This document shows, one piece after another, positions 32,714 to 35,473 of a DNA stretch of 35,473 nucleotides (positions within the stretch are counted from its first letter, which is position 1; every line of letters starts with the position of its first letter). The position numbers and the translations under genes were made by a program. The notes below the pieces were generated by a model, which was not told where the DNA came from, made no database searches, and worked only from the letters and a program-made list of their open reading frames with translations. This stretch comes from CAZRZN01 sp964604565 (GTDB lineage Bacteria; Pseudomonadota; Alphaproteobacteria; Rhodobacterales; Rhodobacteraceae). The stretch lies in contig CAZRZN010000018.1 of NCBI GenBank assembly GCA_964604565.1, positions 1-35,473 on the forward strand, written 5' to 3'.

Positions 32714-34252
32714 ATGAAGATCGGGGTGGATGTCGGTGGCACCAATACCGATGCGGTCGTGATGGGCCCGAATGGCGTGGTCGGCTGGAAAAAGACGCCG
32801 ACGACGGAGGATGTCTATTCAGGGATCGTGGTCGCCATAACCGATGCGATTGTTGCCAGTGGACTGGCGATTGGCCAGATCGACTGTGTCATGATCGGCA
32901 CAACCCAGTTCACGAATGCCGTGATCGAACGACGCGCGCTGCTCCCCGTGGGGATCCTGCGTCTGGCATTGCCCGCCGGGGCCGCCATTCCACCGCTGAC
33001 CGATTGGCCGGCGGATCTGGTGAAGGTCATCGGCGGCCATGTGCATCAGATCCGGGGCGGTTACGAATTCGACGGGCAGGAGATCGCGCCGCTGGACGAA
33101 CGCGCGGTCGCCGAAGCGGCCCGGTCGATGCGCAAGGCCGGGATAGAGACTGCCGCCGTCACATCCGTCTTTGCGCCGATAAGCAGTGACATGGAAATCC
33201 GCGCGGCGGAGATCCTTCAGGAAGAATGCCCCGGGATCGCGGTTTCGCTATCGGGCGAGCTTGGTCAGTTCGGACTGCTGCCACGTGAAAATTCGACCAT
33301 CATCAATGCGTCTCTCGCCGCCCTCGCGCGGAGGGTCGTCACCGCGTTCAAGCGGGCCTTGCACGATCTGGGCCTGACCGTGCCGCTGTTCATTTCCCAG
33401 AATGACGGGACGCTGATGCGTGCCGAGGCGGTGGAACGCTACCCGGTGCTGACATTTGCCTCGGGTCCGACCAACTCGATGCGCGGCGCTGTCCGTCTGG
33501 CCGGGATCACCGATGCCATGGTGGTCGATATCGGGGGCACAACGTCGGACATCGGCATGCTGCGCAATGGCTTTCCCCGCCAATCCACGCATTTTGTGGA
33601 CGTGGGTGGCGTCAAGACCAATTTTCGCATGCCTGATGTCCTGGCCGTGGGGCTTGGCGGCGGGTCGATCATCCGCGGCGACGGTCATCAGGTTGGCCCG
33701 GAGTCTGTAGGTTATGAACTCACGCGCCGCGCGCTCTGCTTTGGGGGGGACACTCTGACGGCCACGGATATCGCGGTGGCAGGTGGCTGGGCCGATATCG
33801 GCGATCCGTCGCTTGTTGCCTCGATCCCCAAGGCCACGCTCGCAGCAGCCCGTGCGCGGATGTGCGACATCCTTGATGTGAACGTCGAAAAGATGAAGAC
33901 CGAAGCCCGCGACCTGCCTCTTTTGGTCGTGGGCGGTGGGTCGATCCTCGTTGACTGGCCGGTGCGCTCTGTCTCCGAGGTGATCAGACCGGCCTACTCG
34001 TCGGTTGCGAATGCGGTCGGGGCCGCGATCGCGCAGGTGTCCGGCGAATGTGAGCGCGTCGCCTCGATCGCGCCGGCCACGCGTGAGGCCATTCTGGACG
34101 AGGCCCGCAGCGAGGCCCGCCAAAAGGCCATCGATGCAGGGGCCACGCCCGACAGCGTGGAAATCCTCGAAATCGAAATGGTGCCGATCAGCTACTTGCC
34201 CGGAAACCCGACGCGCCTTCGCGTGAAGGCGGTTGGCGACCTTCCGATTTGA
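32714..34252 (+). CDS. Hydantoinase/oxoprolinase A-like ATPase (short form)
   Basis: This 512-residue enzyme of the hydantoinase A/oxoprolinase family has an ASKHA-type ATPase fold. The phosphate loops are GVDVGGTNTDAVV (4-16) and MVVDIGGTTSDIG (about 268-280), with GLGGGSI as the third glycine motif (about 313-319). Full-length HyuA and 5-oxoprolinase subunits are nearer 690 residues, so the C-terminal domain is missing. No HyuB-type partner is present; instead a DUF917 gene follows with TTG/ATG starts at the stop. Family precedent is ATP-dependent opening of a cyclic amide. The upstream racemase strengthens a hydantoin- or lactam-like substrate, but this remains inference. Confidence 0.88.
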   Translation: MKIGVDVGGTNTDAVVMGPNGVVGWKKTPTTEDVYSGIVVAITDAIVASGLAIGQIDCVMIGTTQFTNAVIERRALLPVGILRLALPAGAAIPPLTDWPADLVKVIGGHVHQIRGGYEFDGQEIAPLDERAVAEAARSMRKAGIETAAVTSVFAPISSDMEIRAAEILQEECPGIAVSLSGELGQFGLLPRENSTIINASLAALARRVVTAFKRALHDLGLTVPLFISQNDGTLMRAEAVERYPVLTFASGPTNSMRGAVRLAGITDAMVVDIGGTTSDIGMLRNGFPRQSTHFVDVGGVKTNFRMPDVLAVGLGGGSIIRGDGHQVGPESVGYELTRRALCFGGDTLTATDIAVAGGWADIGDPSLVASIPKATLAAARARMCDILDVNVEKMKTEARDLPLLVVGGGSILVDWPVRSVSEVIRPAYSSVANAVGAAIAQVSGECERVASIAPATREAILDEARSEARQKAIDAGATPDSVEILEIEMVPISYLPGNPTRLRVKAVGDLPI

Positions 34253-34272
34253 CCAGCAGGGAGAACGACCAG

Positions 34273-35352
34273 ATGGATTTGAAGATCGACGATGTCGACG
34301 ACCTGTGCACAGGGGCTGCATTCCTCGGCGCCGGCGGCGGCGGCGATCCCTACATTGGCGGCCTGATGGTCAAGAAGGCTTTGGAGGCAGGGCGCCGCAT
34401 ACGGATCATCGATCCGGATAGCCTGAACGACGATCTGCTGGTCATTCCGACGGCGATGATCGGGGCGCCCACCGTCCTTCTGGAAAAGATCCCTTCGGGC
34501 GAGGAACCCATACGTGCGCTACGCGCCGTTGAGGACCACCTTGGTCGGCGCGCCGACGCGACTATGCCAACGGAGGTCGGGGGCATCAACTCCACCATTC
34601 CCCTGCATGTCGCCGCCGCGCTGGATATTCCAGTCGTCGATGCGGACGGACAGGGACGCGCCTTCCCGGAACTCCAGATGGAAACCTTTGCGATCAAAGG
34701 GGTTCGCGGCACGCCCCTTGGCATATCGAACGAAAAAGGCGATGTCGCGGTCGTATCGACCGACAACAATCACCGGATGGAAAAGATCGCCCGCGGCATC
34801 GCCATCCGATTTGGCGGGACCGCCTATTTCGCGAATTACCCCATGACCGGGCACCAGGTGAAAACGACGTCGGTCAAACACACCCTCAGCTTGGCGCAGA
34901 GCATTGGCAGGATAATCCGCACGTCCCGCGCGCACAGGCAGGACCCGTTCGAGGAAATCGAGAGCTTTCTTGCCACCACAAGTTATTCCGTCGCGCGGCG
35001 TATATTCGACGGCAAGATCATCGACGTGGATCGCCGGACGTCCGAAGGGTTTACGCTGGGCCATGTCACCGTCCAGCGGCACGACCGGGACAGCGATACC
35101 TGCACGATCACCTTTCAGAATGAAAACCTCATTGCCCGCAGGGGTGAGCAAGTGCTGGCCCTCGTGCCGGACATCATCGCCATCATGGACGCCGAAACGG
35201 CGGTGCCGATCACGAACGAAACATTGAGATACGGACAGCGGGTGGTCGTCATGGCCGTTGGCGTCCCGCCCATCATGAAAAGTCCGGCGGCTCTTCGGCA
35301 ATTCGGTCCGGCTGCGTTTGGATTGACAGAGGATTATGTGCCCCTTTCCTGA
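34273..35352 (+). CDS. DUF917 family protein
   Basis: This 359-residue protein belongs to DUF917. The Gly-rich opening DDLCTGAAFLGAGGGGDPYIGGLMV (about 8-32) and the central MPTEVGGINSTIPLHVAAALDIPVVDADGQGRAFPELQMETF are diagnostic. DUF917 proteins frequently accompany or are fused to hydantoinase A-like proteins and have no assigned reaction; the pair may work as one enzyme, with DUF917 replacing the missing HyuB. The start at 34273 has GGGAG eight bases upstream, whereas a TTG at 34249 would overlap the previous gene by four bases. It appears to end the operon; the remaining 121 bases of the window hold nothing I recognise. Confidence 0.88.
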   Translation: MDLKIDDVDDLCTGAAFLGAGGGGDPYIGGLMVKKALEAGRRIRIIDPDSLNDDLLVIPTAMIGAPTVLLEKIPSGEEPIRALRAVEDHLGRRADATMPTEVGGINSTIPLHVAAALDIPVVDADGQGRAFPELQMETFAIKGVRGTPLGISNEKGDVAVVSTDNNHRMEKIARGIAIRFGGTAYFANYPMTGHQVKTTSVKHTLSLAQSIGRIIRTSRAHRQDPFEEIESFLATTSYSVARRIFDGKIIDVDRRTSEGFTLGHVTVQRHDRDSDTCTITFQNENLIARRGEQVLALVPDIIAIMDAETAVPITNETLRYGQRVVVMAVGVPPIMKSPAALRQFGPAAFGLTEDYVPLS

Positions 35353-35473
35353 AGGTCGAAACGTCCGTCCCTCCTGCGGCGGGCCCTTCGTGGAAATGCG
35401 CAAGCGTTCAGACGTTACCGGTTGATGTTCTGCAATCGTCCGTTCGTGGCGCCGAAAATGGGCCAGAGGTGCC

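Overview
The window reads as chromosomal DNA from a GC-rich alphaproteobacterium, most likely Rhodobacteraceae (Roseobacter-type). The best lineage markers are an Irr-type Fur-family iron regulator divergent from fabA, several ABC importers with catabolic genes, and a CadC-like winged-helix/TPR regulator. It is a scaffold of three contigs joined by two runs of exactly 100 N (16161-16260 and 23523-23622). One run cuts the 3' end of fabA and the other cuts a permease gene. No rRNA, tRNA, CRISPR array or intact mobile element was seen.

Left part (1-12002). An ectoine/polar-amino-acid-type importer comes first: an ATPase gene on the minus strand, divergent from a binding protein, two permeases and a GntR/FCD regulator. 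A TGTATACA dyad lies between the divergent arms. Next are a CPA1 cation/proton antiporter fused to a cyclic-nucleotide-binding-type domain, a Tat-exported flavin amine oxidase overlapping it by 14 bases, a DUF2938 membrane protein, the tail of a dead IS3-type transposase, and a DUF302 periplasmic protein divergent from the winged-helix/TPR regulator.

Middle (12003-26149). A class I amidotransferase-like protein without the nucleophile Cys is paired with a BtpA/SgcQ-family TIM barrel. The core genes irr and fabA follow, then the first gap. Beyond it is an uncharacterised, probably carbohydrate-directed locus: LysR regulator, M81/MlrC-like metalloprotein, SDR dehydrogenase, an unnamed TIM-barrel protein, an NAD-dependent epimerase/dehydrogenase, and a family 1 sugar ABC importer (binding protein, two permeases, ATPase). 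A 15-bp T-N11-A dyad in the divergent promoter region fits the LysR regulator.

Right part (26219-35352). A LuxR-type regulator with a long helical N-terminal region precedes a near-perfect 20-bp dyad. An apparent operon follows: hydantoin-racemase-like enzyme, two PotB/PotC-type permeases, a Tat-exported binding protein, a PotA-type ATPase, a short hydantoinase/oxoprolinase-A-like ATPase and a DUF917 protein. I infer uptake and stereochemical/ATP-dependent processing of a small amide, ureide or lactam-like compound. The substrate is unknown, and this is the best candidate for an undescribed pathway.

All three binding-protein genes are followed by an intercistronic hairpin before the next transporter gene. 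Functions were assigned by reading motifs and remembered family patterns; no database search was run.
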